Assembly: GCF_003387535.1 (NCBI RefSeq)
Contig: NZ_QUNR01000001.1
Location: 496,001 to 560,000 of the forward strand
Source: Paraperlucidibaca baekdonensis
GTDB lineage: Bacteria; Pseudomonadota; Gammaproteobacteria; Pseudomonadales; Moraxellaceae
DNA: 64,000 nt
Reading direction: 5' to 3'
Each line of letters opens with the position of its first letter. Position 1 is the first letter of the stretch. This document shows positions 27,601 to 36,404 of the stretch, in pieces. The notes under the pieces are model-generated. The model worked only from the letters and a program-made list of their open reading frames with translations, ran no database searches and was not told where the DNA came from. The position numbers were made by a program, and so were the translations under genes.

Positions 27601-30600
27601 GCACTCACGGAAGTATTTTCGCTCGGCGGTGCGCAGCCCGGACAAACTGCCCTGGGCTCAGTGAAAAGCCAAATTGGTCACACCAAATGCGCGGCAGGCG
27701 TGGCCGGTTTAATTAAAGTGGCCAAGGCATTGCACCATCGCGTATTGCCGGGCACGCAGCAAATCAGCCAGCCCAATGCTTGGCATAATGCCGCCACCAG
27801 CCCATTTAGCTTTAGCGCGCAGCCGCGACCTTGGCTGTCAGCGGGCGATCAGCGCTTACGCGGTGCCATTAGCGCCTTCGGTTTTGGCGGCGCGAATTTT
27901 CACACGGTGTTGTCGGCTTGGTCTGAGCATCAAAGTGCGCATGGTGCGCTGGCGTGGCCGACTGAGTTGTTCTTGGTGCGTGGCAACGATATCAATAGTG
28001 CCAATGCTGAGCTAAAGCGCCTGCAGCAGTATCTGCTGGCCGCCGAAGTATTGCCGTCTTTGCGCGATTTGGCGTTTAGCATCTGGCAAGCGGGTACCGG
28101 GCCGGTGCAGCTAAGTTTTGTCGCCAATGATATCGAGCACTTGCAACTGCTGGTGCAGGAGGCGCTATCTGGTGCGCCTAAACGCGGCGTCAGCTTGCGC
28201 AATGACGAGCGTGCCGCGGGCAAGGTCGCCATACTATTTCCCGGTCAAGGCAGCCAATACGTCGGCATGTTGCGTGACTTATTTGTCTATTTCCCGCAGC
28301 TACAAACACTGTTGGCGCAGGCGCCGGATATTGCGGCGGCGATTTATCCGCCGACTGCGTTTGAGGCAGCGGTGGCTGCCGAGCAGCACAGCCATTTGAC
28401 CGATACGCGTCAGGCGCAACCAGCCTTGGGCATGGTCGCGACGGCCGCCTATCGGTGTCTGCAAGCCTTGGGTGTGCGCGCCGATATGACCGCTGGGCAT
28501 AGCTACGGCGAGCTGGTAGCGCTGTCTGCCGCGGGCGTCTTTGATGATGCCGCGCTGATTGATTTATCGCGCGCGCGCGCCGAAGCAATGCTCACGGATG
28601 CCGGCACGGATATGGGCGCGATGGCGGCCATTAGTCTGTCGGTGCACGAGCTGGAGCCATTGCTCAACGATTTCCCCGATGTTGTTATGGCCAATCAAAA
28701 TAGCCCGCAGCAAACGGTGATTTCAGGTCCCACAGCGACTGTTACGGCGGCGCTGACGGCATTGCGTGCTCAGGGTGTGGCGGCGAAAGCCATCGATACG
28801 GCCTGCGCTTTCCATTCGCCGTTAATGGCGGCGGCTAGCGCGCGCTTTGCCCAGGCCTTGGCGTCGTGTGAGATGCATCCCGCGGCTTGCCCGGTATACG
28901 CCAATGTCACCGCGCAGGTGCATGAGGCCGATGCCGTACGCGAGCGTTTAGCGCAGCACATCGTGGCGCCTGTGCGCTTTGTCGCCGAAATTGAGCAGAT
29001 GTATGCCGATGGCGCGCGCACATTTATTGAGGTTGGTCCGCGCCGCGTTTTAACCGGCTTGGTCGGGCGTATTTTGGCGGAGCGACCGCATACGGCCATC
29101 GCGCTTGATCAAGAAGGCAAAGGTCTGGCGGGCTTGCTCGGCTCATTGGCGAAAATGGCCGTGACGCTGCCCACGTTCGATGCCGATGCGCTGTTTGTTG
29201 GGCGCGCTAAGGTCATCGATTTCGCTAAGCCGCAGCGCTGGTCGGCGACCACTTGGATGGTCAATGGCGGTCGCGCGTGGCCATTAAAAGGCAAGATACC
29301 CACGCACGCCGGACAAGTGCTCGATGGGCCCGTCGTGCAGCTGCCGGATGCCGCCCCACAGCGCGCCGCAGCGCCTGCGCTCACTGGCGAGCGCGACCAA
29401 GCCTTAGTCAGTTATTTGAGCAATATGCGTGAGCTGGTGAGTGCGCAGCGCGATGTGCTGCTTGGCTATATGGGCGCCCCCCGCGAGTCTGCCGGCGTGC
29501 TAGCGCCTTCTGCTGTGCCAAGTCTTGCAGCGCCTAGTGCCGATCGTGGGCATGCCCCAGCTGCCGTACTCACCGCAGAGGCAGCATCTGAGGCGCCGCC
29601 GCTTGACCACCGTGCCGTGCTGCTGAGCTTGGTGAGTGAGCGCACCGGCTACCCAAGCGATATGCTCGATTTGGACCTCGATCTTGAGGCCGACCTGTCT
29701 ATTGATTCGATTAAACGCTTGGAAATTATCGGTGAGTTATCGCGCGTGTTGAGTTTGCGCGAGCGCTTAGGCGCCGATGCCGACAGCCGAATGGAGGCGC
29801 TGACGCAGCAAAAAACCTTGCGCGCAGTGATTGATTGGTTGCACGCACACCTACCTGTGGCGGCGCTAGCAGCAATGCCCGCCCCGGTGGCAGACACAGC
29901 GGCTAACGACGCGCGTTGGGATCAGGAGTTTTTGCAAAAAACCTTACTGGCGATTGTCAGCGAAGCCACGGGCTATCCCGAGGAGGCGCTTGATCTGGAT
30001 CTTGATCTTGAGGCCGACTTATCGATTGATTCGATTAAGCGTTTGGAAGTCATCGGCCAGCTCAAGCGTGCGTTGGCAAAAAGCCATGCCGTGCAGGCTG
30101 CGACCTTGTCGGTGGAAGCGCTGTCAACGTGCAAAACCTTAGCGGCTATTTTGGCGACGGTATTGGCGTCCGACAGTTTCCCAGCGCCGGTGGCTTTAGG
30201 GGAGGACGCCTCAGTGGAGCCGCCCAGCGAGTTTCCATTTCAGCGCGTGGTATTTCGTCGGCAAAAGGCAGCGGACGTCACGGTGAGCTGGTCAGACATT
30301 GCTGACCAACGGTTATTAATTATTGCGTCAAATAACGCGCTGGCCGAGCAACTAAGTCGAGAGTTGATGACGCAGCGGGCGCATGTGGTGGTGTTGGATC
30401 AGCATGACGCCGCTAGCTATGATTTTTCGCATACCGCCACCGTGCTGGACCTGAGCTGTTTAGATAAAACCCATGATGCGCGAGCGGTAGCCCAGCAGTT
30501 TACGGTGCTGCAACGAGCCTTAATGGCCGGCGTGCGGCGCCTGCTCGTGGTGTCGGCGTTGGGCGGTGATTTTGGTGTGACGGCGGGACAGTTAGCCCGC

Positions 30601-31692
30601 GGTGGTGGTCTGGCCGGCATGGTGAAAACCATGGCGCGAGAATATCATCACGCCAATATTCGCTGCCTAGATGTTGATGCCGCAGAGTCTAGCGAGCTAC
30701 TGGGGCGTGCGGTGTTGGCCGAGCTGACGGCGACCGACCGTCTCGTGGAGGTGGCGTGGGCGCAGGGCCAGCGTTGGCAGCGTCGCGTGGAGTCGTTGGC
30801 GGGTGCCAACGCTGAGCTCGGCGCATTGCCATTAGATGCGCACAGTGTGGTGTTGCTCACCGGCGGTGCCCGAGGTATTACGGCCTTGATGGCCATTGAA
30901 TTGGCGCAGCGCTTCCAATGTCAGCTCGAGCTCGTTGGCCGTTCAGCCATGCCCATCGCCGAGGAATCGTCGGCGACACATGGCATCACGGACCCGCGCC
31001 TAATGCGCCAAGCATTGCTGCATGAAGACACGACGCGTAAGCCCGCCGAGGTTGAGTCGCTAGTGCGTGGCGTGCTGGCGGCACGCGATATGCGCGCGAC
31101 ATTTAATGCCATACAAAACGCGGGTGGGCGAGTCAATTACCACGCCTTAGACGTGCGCGATGCGTCGGCGCTGAGCGCCTTGGTGGCCGATATTTATACG
31201 CGCTGCGGGCGCCTCGATGGGCTCATGCATGGCGCGGGCATCGTGGAAGATAAGTTGATTCGTGATAAGCAGCCGGAGAGCTTTGCGCGCGTATACGACA
31301 CCAAGGTCAATAGCGCGCAGAGTCTGTTTGCTCACGTGCGCGACGATGTGAAGTTTGTCGTATTTTTCTCTAGCGTCGCCAGCGCCTTTGGTAATCGCGG
31401 GCAAGTCGACTATGCCGCGGCGAACGATATGCTCGATAAAATTGCCCACCAATGGCAATCGCGCATCAGCGGCCGCGTGCTCTCGGTGAACTGGGGGCCA
31501 TGGGCCGATACCGGCATGGTGTCGCCGGCCTTGCAGCGTGAATACGCGCGCAAAGGCATTGGCCTGGTACCGCAAAAAGTTGGCGTTGACGCGTTGTTTA
31601 CGGCCTTAGCCGAGCCCGCGCGCGAAACGCAAATTGTTATGGTGTCGGGTGAGGTCGAGCGCTTTATGGCCGATGCACCGGTTGAGGCGTAA
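24625..31692 (+). CDS. Iterative type I PKS / PUFA-synthase-like: (ER barrel)x2-KS-AT-ACP-ACP-KR
   Basis: About 2355 residues. Two FMN-type TIM barrels come first, like nitronate monooxygenase, FabK and the PfaD enoyl reductase: residues about 10-280 (GQESGGACG near 138) and 300-600 (FEGRECGGHVGPR near 439). Only the second keeps the GGHxG histidine. KS spans about 656-1085 with Cys844 in TSACASS, then EAHGTGT and GHTKCAAG. AT has VAILFPGQGSQY and Ser1293 in GHSYGE. Two near-identical ACPs follow with LSIDSIKRLE (Ser1695, Ser1803), the DSIKR motif of PUFA synthases. KR from about 2060 has TGGARGI and Tyr2263 in DYAAAND. ATG 24625 is the likeliest start; an upstream in-frame GTG at 24556 is possible. 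Makes a reduced or partly unsaturated acyl chain with the next subunit; product unknown. Confidence 0.9.
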   Translation: MKLDRPEITTPSSLLNNLAPVLAMTPFEQPNIRLAEALGSQGLPVLVDLGRDPLTWPKTLLALARRRYACLGVRVPEGIAIDSLELPEHVDFVVLSHAASVPRHWHERPVIAQVTSVQAAEQAMAMGAQGLIAKGQESGGACGADSAFVLLQRVLLVAKPKHVPVWCQGGMSCHTAAAAMVAGAAGVVIDAILAGMPESDLPAELKQRVLALDGSEPRAVAGFNVLPSKGIAVAELSAAEVVQQLADQRLWAIGQDAALARLALSQCTSVSSLIRILRTRIQAAIVQAQSMQPLAEGNTWARAHGTRYAIAQGPMTRVSDTAPFAANVADAGGLPFIALSLMNAQSSRTLLEETRAQLGERPWGVGVLGFAEADVLAPQLELVREFKPPVLLIAGGRPSQAKPFTEMGIATYLHVPSPGLLDLFIAEGATHFVFEGRECGGHVGPRYSFVLWEQALSRLLADEHPERFHVLLAGGIHDALSAAMVSALLAPLAARGAKVGVLMGTAYIATHEAVSSGAVLPRFQQQAIDSKTSELVETAPGHAIRCVPSGFTELFEREKARLQALGIEPKQMWKDLEALTVGRLRVASKGVDRVQGVLQPIAESVQASEGMYMLGQVAAMSDQVISMAELHRRVCVDSQALLARCVLPKFSQEPAPEPIAIVGMSCLFADSPDLETYWQNILSGRDLVTEVPAERWSVAQYFHADEARQDKSISRWGAFINDTPFDPLAFGIPPASLAAIEPVQLLSLAIAQQALVDANYTQRWFDRERTAVIFGAEAGMDLGNQYTFRNLWQQYAGDLPPALAQALPALTEDSFPGMLVNLISGRIANRLGLGGVNYAVTSACASSLTAVDLAVKELRAGSSDMVLAGGADFHNGISDYLMFSSVGALSAKGRCRSFDQEADGIALGEGIGIVVLKRLSDAQRDGDRIYALIDGIAGSSDGKGLGLTAPRKDGQKLALDRAYAQAGVLPQAIGLIEAHGTGTVVGDRTELQALTEVFSLGGAQPGQTALGSVKSQIGHTKCAAGVAGLIKVAKALHHRVLPGTQQISQPNAWHNAATSPFSFSAQPRPWLSAGDQRLRGAISAFGFGGANFHTVLSAWSEHQSAHGALAWPTELFLVRGNDINSANAELKRLQQYLLAAEVLPSLRDLAFSIWQAGTGPVQLSFVANDIEHLQLLVQEALSGAPKRGVSLRNDERAAGKVAILFPGQGSQYVGMLRDLFVYFPQLQTLLAQAPDIAAAIYPPTAFEAAVAAEQHSHLTDTRQAQPALGMVATAAYRCLQALGVRADMTAGHSYGELVALSAAGVFDDAALIDLSRARAEAMLTDAGTDMGAMAAISLSVHELEPLLNDFPDVVMANQNSPQQTVISGPTATVTAALTALRAQGVAAKAIDTACAFHSPLMAAASARFAQALASCEMHPAACPVYANVTAQVHEADAVRERLAQHIVAPVRFVAEIEQMYADGARTFIEVGPRRVLTGLVGRILAERPHTAIALDQEGKGLAGLLGSLAKMAVTLPTFDADALFVGRAKVIDFAKPQRWSATTWMVNGGRAWPLKGKIPTHAGQVLDGPVVQLPDAAPQRAAAPALTGERDQALVSYLSNMRELVSAQRDVLLGYMGAPRESAGVLAPSAVPSLAAPSADRGHAPAAVLTAEAASEAPPLDHRAVLLSLVSERTGYPSDMLDLDLDLEADLSIDSIKRLEIIGELSRVLSLRERLGADADSRMEALTQQKTLRAVIDWLHAHLPVAALAAMPAPVADTAANDARWDQEFLQKTLLAIVSEATGYPEEALDLDLDLEADLSIDSIKRLEVIGQLKRALAKSHAVQAATLSVEALSTCKTLAAILATVLASDSFPAPVALGEDASVEPPSEFPFQRVVFRRQKAADVTVSWSDIADQRLLIIASNNALAEQLSRELMTQRAHVVVLDQHDAASYDFSHTATVLDLSCLDKTHDARAVAQQFTVLQRALMAGVRRLLVVSALGGDFGVTAGQLARGGGLAGMVKTMAREYHHANIRCLDVDAAESSELLGRAVLAELTATDRLVEVAWAQGQRWQRRVESLAGANAELGALPLDAHSVVLLTGGARGITALMAIELAQRFQCQLELVGRSAMPIAEESSATHGITDPRLMRQALLHEDTTRKPAEVESLVRGVLAARDMRATFNAIQNAGGRVNYHALDVRDASALSALVADIYTRCGRLDGLMHGAGIVEDKLIRDKQPESFARVYDTKVNSAQSLFAHVRDDVKFVVFFSSVASAFGNRGQVDYAAANDMLDKIAHQWQSRISGRVLSVNWGPWADTGMVSPALQREYARKGIGLVPQKVGVDALFTALAEPARETQIVMVSGEVERFMADAPVEA

Positions 31693-31695
31693 TTG

Positions 31696-34600
31696 GTGAC
31701 TCGTATCGCGATTATTGGGATGTCCTGCGTGTTTCCTGGCGCGGCGAACCTGCGCCAGTACTGGGACAATATTTGCGCAGGCGTCGATGCCATTTCCGAG
31801 GTGCCGGCGGGGCGTTGGGATGATCGCTATTACGACCCCAACTCGACCGCAGTCGATCAATTTTACTGCCGTCGTGGCGGCTTTATTGATGACTTAGCCG
31901 ACTTCGATCCCTTGCCTTTTGGCATCATGCCGAAGCTGGTGGAGGCCGCTGAACCCGATCAATTACTGGCCTTGAAAATCGGCCATCAGGCTCTGCACGA
32001 TGCCGGTTATGACACGCGAGAGTTTGATCGGGCGCGCACTGGCGTGATCATCGGCCGTGGCAATTATGTCTCGCCCGGCGTGCTACGCCTGGAGCAGCAT
32101 GTGCGGGTTGTGCCGCAAGTGTTGCAGACAGTGCGCGACTTATTTCCCGATATGCCCGAGGCGACGCTGGCGGAGATTAAGCAGCGTTTGCACAATGAAC
32201 TCACGCCTTACGGCCCCGATGTGGCCTCGAGCTTGATTCCAAACTTCACCGCCTCGCGCTTGGCCAATCGGCTGAATCTGGGTGGCACGGCCTATACCGT
32301 CGATGCGGCTTGCGCGAGCGCATTATTGGCGCTTGAGCAAGCCACGACATTATTAGCTAGCGGCGACGCCGAGATGATGCTGGTCGGTGGCGTGCATTTG
32401 AGCCATGACCCCACGTTTTGGGCAACCTTTTGCCAGCTTGGCGCGCTCTCGCGGCGTGGCGTCATTGCGCCGTTATCGGCACAGGCCGATGGCATTCTCG
32501 CCAGTGAAGGCGTGGGCATGGTGGTGCTGAAGCGGCTCGATGATGCCCTGCGCGATGGCGACAGAGTCTACGCCAGTATTGAGGCCGTGGGCTCGGCCAG
32601 CGATGGTCGCAGCAGCAGCTTGGTGGCACCGTCGGTGAGTGGCCAGTTGCTGGCCTTAGAGCGCGCATGGGCCGGGCTGACGACCGCGAAATCCGCGCTG
32701 GGCTTGGTGGAGGCGCACGGTACCGGCACACCCACCGGCGATGGCGTTGAGCTAGAGACCTTGGCGCAGTTTTTCGGCCCGGCCAATGACACGCAACCGC
32801 GCGCCGTGATTGGCTCCGTGAAGTCGATGATTGGCCATGCCATGCCGGCCTCGGGCATGGCCTCGCTGATCAAAACCGCGATGGCGATTCATCACGGCGT
32901 CTTGCCGCCAACGCTGCATTGTCAGTCGCCGCATCCCCTATTGGCAAAAACGCGCTTTCGACCATTAGCCGTGCAAGAGCCTTGGCTTGCAGCGCCTGAG
33001 CAGCGCCTAGCCGCGGTCAATGCCTTTGGTTTTGGCGGCATCAATGCCCATGTGGTGCTCAATGGCGTGCTACCCAGTCCAGCAAGACAGGTGCCTCAAG
33101 CCCATGATTTGCCGCCAGTTTTACTGCTGTCGGCGCCAACGCCCGAGGCCTTGCTGATCAGCCTAGATGCTGTGATTGCTGGTGCTCAAGCACCTGCCTT
33201 GAGCGATGCGCCGTGCCGTTTAGCCATGCTGACGCCGACCAGCAAGCGGCTGTTAGTGGCGCGCAAAGTTGTCGCCGCGGCCAAGCCGTGGACTGGCCGT
33301 CAGCAAATCTGGTTTAGCCCCAATGGCCTGCTCCGCGAAGGCGGCAAACTGGCCTTTGTATTTCCCGGCGTCGATAGCGTTTTCAAGCCGCAAGCCGAGG
33401 ATGTCGCGGCGTATTTTCAGCAAACGCTGCCCCTGTACTGTCAGCATCTTGATCCGGCGCAAGACTTGCCACGCGTGGTGCAAGGCCTCTTGGGGTTTAA
33501 CCGCATGATGCACGATGCGCTGAGCCAGCTTGGGCTTGCCCCAGACGTTTATGCCGGCCACAGCATTGGCGAATGGAGCGCGATGTTGGCCTCCGGCATG
33601 ATGGATCAGGCGCTTTCAGATCGCACCAATAGCAATCTCGACGAGGCCGCTCAGCAGTTCCCCGATGTGCGCTTTTTGGCGGCAGCGTGTGATGCCGCGA
33701 CATTAACTGCGGCGCTAGCCGGCTTAGCAGACGTTGCCTTGAGTCACGATAATTGCCCGCACCAAGTCATTGCGTGTGGCCGCGAGTCGGTGGTCGCGCA
33801 AGTCGCTGAGCGTTTGCAAGCACAGGGAGTCTTTCACCAGACGCTGCCGATTGTTTCTGGCTTTCATTCGCCATTATTTGCCGATCATCTGCCCTGGTAT
33901 CAGGCGTTTTTTAATGCCGCTACGTTGCAAGAGCCGGTGGTGCCGGTCTGGTCGGCAACACTGGCAGCGGCGTTTCCATCACGCGAGCAAGATAAGCGCG
34001 ATGTGGCTATTGCGCATTTGCTAGAGCCTGTGCGTTTTCGTGAGCTCACCGAGCGTTTATATGACGATGGTGTGCGTGTGTTTATTCAGGTCGGTACGGG
34101 CTCCTTGCCGGGCTTTATTGACGACACGTTAGCAGGCCAGCCACATGCGGCACTGCACGCAAATCATGAGGCGCGCAGCGGCTTAGCGCAGCTGCAATAC
34201 CTCTGCGCGGCACTTTGGGTAGAAGGCAGCGACGTTGATTTGCAACTGCTGTTGCCATCGCGTGATAGGCAAGCAGCCGTCGCGGCGACGCCTAGCGTCA
34301 GCGTTCAGCAGCAACGACTAGCGCTGGGTGTGCCGCTGATTCGGGTCAGCGCACTGGCGCCGAAGAATTCGTATATGCCGGCTGCCTCGGCGCCAAATTT
34401 TTCCGGCGCGATGGGCGGTTTAGTCGCCGATACGCTGCATGATATTGACCAAGTGCGCGATGACATTGTGGCGATTTGGCAGCAGCATGAGCAGCAAAAA
34501 GCGCACGCGCACCTGCCGTCTACTCCGCCCGAGGCGGGCGAGTCTCCGCGGCGTATTCAGTGGGTGCAGCAGCAATACTTGGCGCTCGACTCGAGTATTA

Positions 34601-36093
34601 CCTGCGTACGCGACCATGAACTGTATCCGCAGCGCCAAGGCTGGCCGATCGTAGCTGACCGTCATCCCGTGGTGCCGATGACCATGGAAGTGTTGATGCT
34701 GCGTGACGCGTTACGCGAGCTGTTGGCCACGCACCGGCCGGGCTGGCAGGTCGTTGAAGTGTTCGATATCAAGGCTTTTAACTGGCTGGTGGTGAGCACG
34801 CCGCTGCATGTTGAGTTACGCCTCAATAGCGTCAGCGAGCATTGCGTGCGCGGTGAAATTGTCGGCTACTTTAGTGCCACGCTGCGTATTGCGCCGAACT
34901 GGCCAGCGCCACCGAGTGCGTCGCTGCCGGCACTGCATCAGCCACGAGCAACGCGCGTTGCAGCGCAGGATTTATATCGCCAGCAATGGATGTTTCACGG
35001 ACCGGCATATCAGGGTGTGAGCGCGTTTCAGGGCATTGGCAGCAATGGCATTGATGGCGAACTACGTGTGCCCAGCGGGCAGGGCGCCTTGCTCGATAAT
35101 ATGGGCCAGCTCGCCGGCTACTGGGTCATGGAACAGCCCGAAAACTGCTTGGCCATGCCCATTGGCGTTGGCAGCATCTGTTTTTATGGCCCTGACCCGA
35201 TCCCGGGCGACGTGCTGCAGGCGCAGGTGCGCATCAATCAGCTCGATACGCTCGGCTGTACGAGCAGCCATCAGCTACGCGCTGACGATGGTCGCCTAGT
35301 CATTAGCATTGATGACTGGCAAACGCGCCGTTACCAGATGGATAAAGCATTTTGGGAGGCCTCGCGCCTGCTCTCAGAGTGCATGGTTTGTCGCGAAGTG
35401 GCACCGCATGTGGTGCTTTTTGAGGACCGCTACGACACGGCAATTTTGCGTGACTACTTAAGTCGTCGGTATTTAACCGCATCTGAGCGAACAACCTATG
35501 ATGCGCTATCGCCGCGCCGAAAACGCTCCTGGCTGAATGGCCGTGTTGCCGCCAAAGATGCCGTGCGCTTATTTCTTCAATCGCGTGCTATTCGCGGGGT
35601 CTATCCGCAGGAAATCATTATCGACAATGATGCCCTCGGCGCGCCACATATACATGCCAATATCACCAACCGATTACCCGAGGGCCTGTCATTATCGATT
35701 GCGCACAAGGGCAATCTGGCGGTCGCGATTGTCTCTGATGAGCCCGTGGGCATTGACTTGGAGTCGATCAGCGAGCGCTCCGATGAATTTGTGCAGGCCG
35801 CGTTTGGCCAGGCCGAGCAGGCGTTATTAGCCAGTAGTGGCGAGTCGCTGGCACTGGCATTTACGCGTGGCTGGGTTGCAAAAGAGGTCGCGGCTAAACA
35901 GTCCGGTCATGGCTTGGCGGGCGCCCCGAAAAACTGGCCAGTGACGGCGTTTGAAAACGGCGCATTGCGGATAAATGGCTGTTGGATCTTCAGCATAGTT
36001 TTAGATGGTCATGTCATGGGATGGAGCCTGCCCAGCGTACTCGCTGAACCCTTAATTCTGGCCTTAGCCGATAATCAAGATGAGAAAATGTGA
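31696..36093 (+). CDS. Iterative PKS subunit: KS-AT-DH-phosphopantetheinyl transferase
   Basis: About 1465 residues. KS at 1-450 with Cys206 in DAACASA, EAHGTGT and an altered third motif GHAMPASG (usually GHTxxAAG). AT with FVFPGVDS and Ser623 in GHSIGEW. A double-hotdog dehydratase-like region at about 960-1230 has DRHPVVPMTME (His990) and FHGPAYQGV. The C-terminal 170 residues are a phosphopantetheinyl transferase: GIDLES near 1350 and WVAKEVAAK near 1393. No ACP is inside; the tandem ACPs of the upstream subunit or the free ACP downstream must serve it. GTG 31696 has TTGAGG 7 nt upstream, 3 nt after the previous stop. The pair supplies KS, AT, KR, DH, ER and its own ACP-activating enzyme. 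Not a canonical pfaABCD set. Confidence 0.88.
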   Translation: MTRIAIIGMSCVFPGAANLRQYWDNICAGVDAISEVPAGRWDDRYYDPNSTAVDQFYCRRGGFIDDLADFDPLPFGIMPKLVEAAEPDQLLALKIGHQALHDAGYDTREFDRARTGVIIGRGNYVSPGVLRLEQHVRVVPQVLQTVRDLFPDMPEATLAEIKQRLHNELTPYGPDVASSLIPNFTASRLANRLNLGGTAYTVDAACASALLALEQATTLLASGDAEMMLVGGVHLSHDPTFWATFCQLGALSRRGVIAPLSAQADGILASEGVGMVVLKRLDDALRDGDRVYASIEAVGSASDGRSSSLVAPSVSGQLLALERAWAGLTTAKSALGLVEAHGTGTPTGDGVELETLAQFFGPANDTQPRAVIGSVKSMIGHAMPASGMASLIKTAMAIHHGVLPPTLHCQSPHPLLAKTRFRPLAVQEPWLAAPEQRLAAVNAFGFGGINAHVVLNGVLPSPARQVPQAHDLPPVLLLSAPTPEALLISLDAVIAGAQAPALSDAPCRLAMLTPTSKRLLVARKVVAAAKPWTGRQQIWFSPNGLLREGGKLAFVFPGVDSVFKPQAEDVAAYFQQTLPLYCQHLDPAQDLPRVVQGLLGFNRMMHDALSQLGLAPDVYAGHSIGEWSAMLASGMMDQALSDRTNSNLDEAAQQFPDVRFLAAACDAATLTAALAGLADVALSHDNCPHQVIACGRESVVAQVAERLQAQGVFHQTLPIVSGFHSPLFADHLPWYQAFFNAATLQEPVVPVWSATLAAAFPSREQDKRDVAIAHLLEPVRFRELTERLYDDGVRVFIQVGTGSLPGFIDDTLAGQPHAALHANHEARSGLAQLQYLCAALWVEGSDVDLQLLLPSRDRQAAVAATPSVSVQQQRLALGVPLIRVSALAPKNSYMPAASAPNFSGAMGGLVADTLHDIDQVRDDIVAIWQQHEQQKAHAHLPSTPPEAGESPRRIQWVQQQYLALDSSITCVRDHELYPQRQGWPIVADRHPVVPMTMEVLMLRDALRELLATHRPGWQVVEVFDIKAFNWLVVSTPLHVELRLNSVSEHCVRGEIVGYFSATLRIAPNWPAPPSASLPALHQPRATRVAAQDLYRQQWMFHGPAYQGVSAFQGIGSNGIDGELRVPSGQGALLDNMGQLAGYWVMEQPENCLAMPIGVGSICFYGPDPIPGDVLQAQVRINQLDTLGCTSSHQLRADDGRLVISIDDWQTRRYQMDKAFWEASRLLSECMVCREVAPHVVLFEDRYDTAILRDYLSRRYLTASERTTYDALSPRRKRSWLNGRVAAKDAVRLFLQSRAIRGVYPQEIIIDNDALGAPHIHANITNRLPEGLSLSIAHKGNLAVAIVSDEPVGIDLESISERSDEFVQAAFGQAEQALLASSGESLALAFTRGWVAKEVAAKQSGHGLAGAPKNWPVTAFENGALRINGCWIFSIVLDGHVMGWSLPSVLAEPLILALADNQDEKM

Positions 36094-36398
36094 TGACAAT
36101 TGAGCAAGGCGGGCAAACGCCAGAAGCCATTTTGGCGCTGGTCATTGAGACCATTCGCGAGACCATCAACGAGGATTGGATTTTCGATGCCGAGATCGAT
36201 CAAGCCACGCGCTTCAATGACGATTTGGAAATTGAAAGTATTGAGTTCATTAAAATAGCCGCCGCCATTCAGCAGCATTTTGGCCAGCAATTGGATGTAT
36301 CAGGCTGGCTCTCTGGCAAGAGCATTCACGAGCTCATCAGCCTAAGCGTGGGTGACTTGAGTGCCTACGTGATGGCTGCTTTGGCGCAGGGCGGCTGA
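36093..36398 (+). CDS. Discrete acyl carrier protein
   Basis: About 101 acidic residues. DDLEIESIEFIKIAAAIQQHFGQQLDVSGWL is the carrier-protein helix II region; the serine in ESIEF is the expected phosphopantetheine site. Start overlaps the preceding stop (TGATG). A standalone ACP beside a synthase that already has two internal ACPs suggests it holds a starter unit or the finished chain for transfer to the acyltransferases; that is inference. Confidence 0.85.
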   Translation: MTIEQGGQTPEAILALVIETIRETINEDWIFDAEIDQATRFNDDLEIESIEFIKIAAAIQQHFGQQLDVSGWLSGKSIHELISLSVGDLSAYVMAALAQGG

Positions 36399-36404
36399 GT
36401 CGTT

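Noticed and set aside
24625-36398. Canonical EPA/DHA synthase (pfaABCD)
   Set aside because: The ACP motif fits, but there is no multi-ACP stretch, no PfaC with paired FabA-like DH domains and no separate PfaD; accessory genes point to a different lipid.
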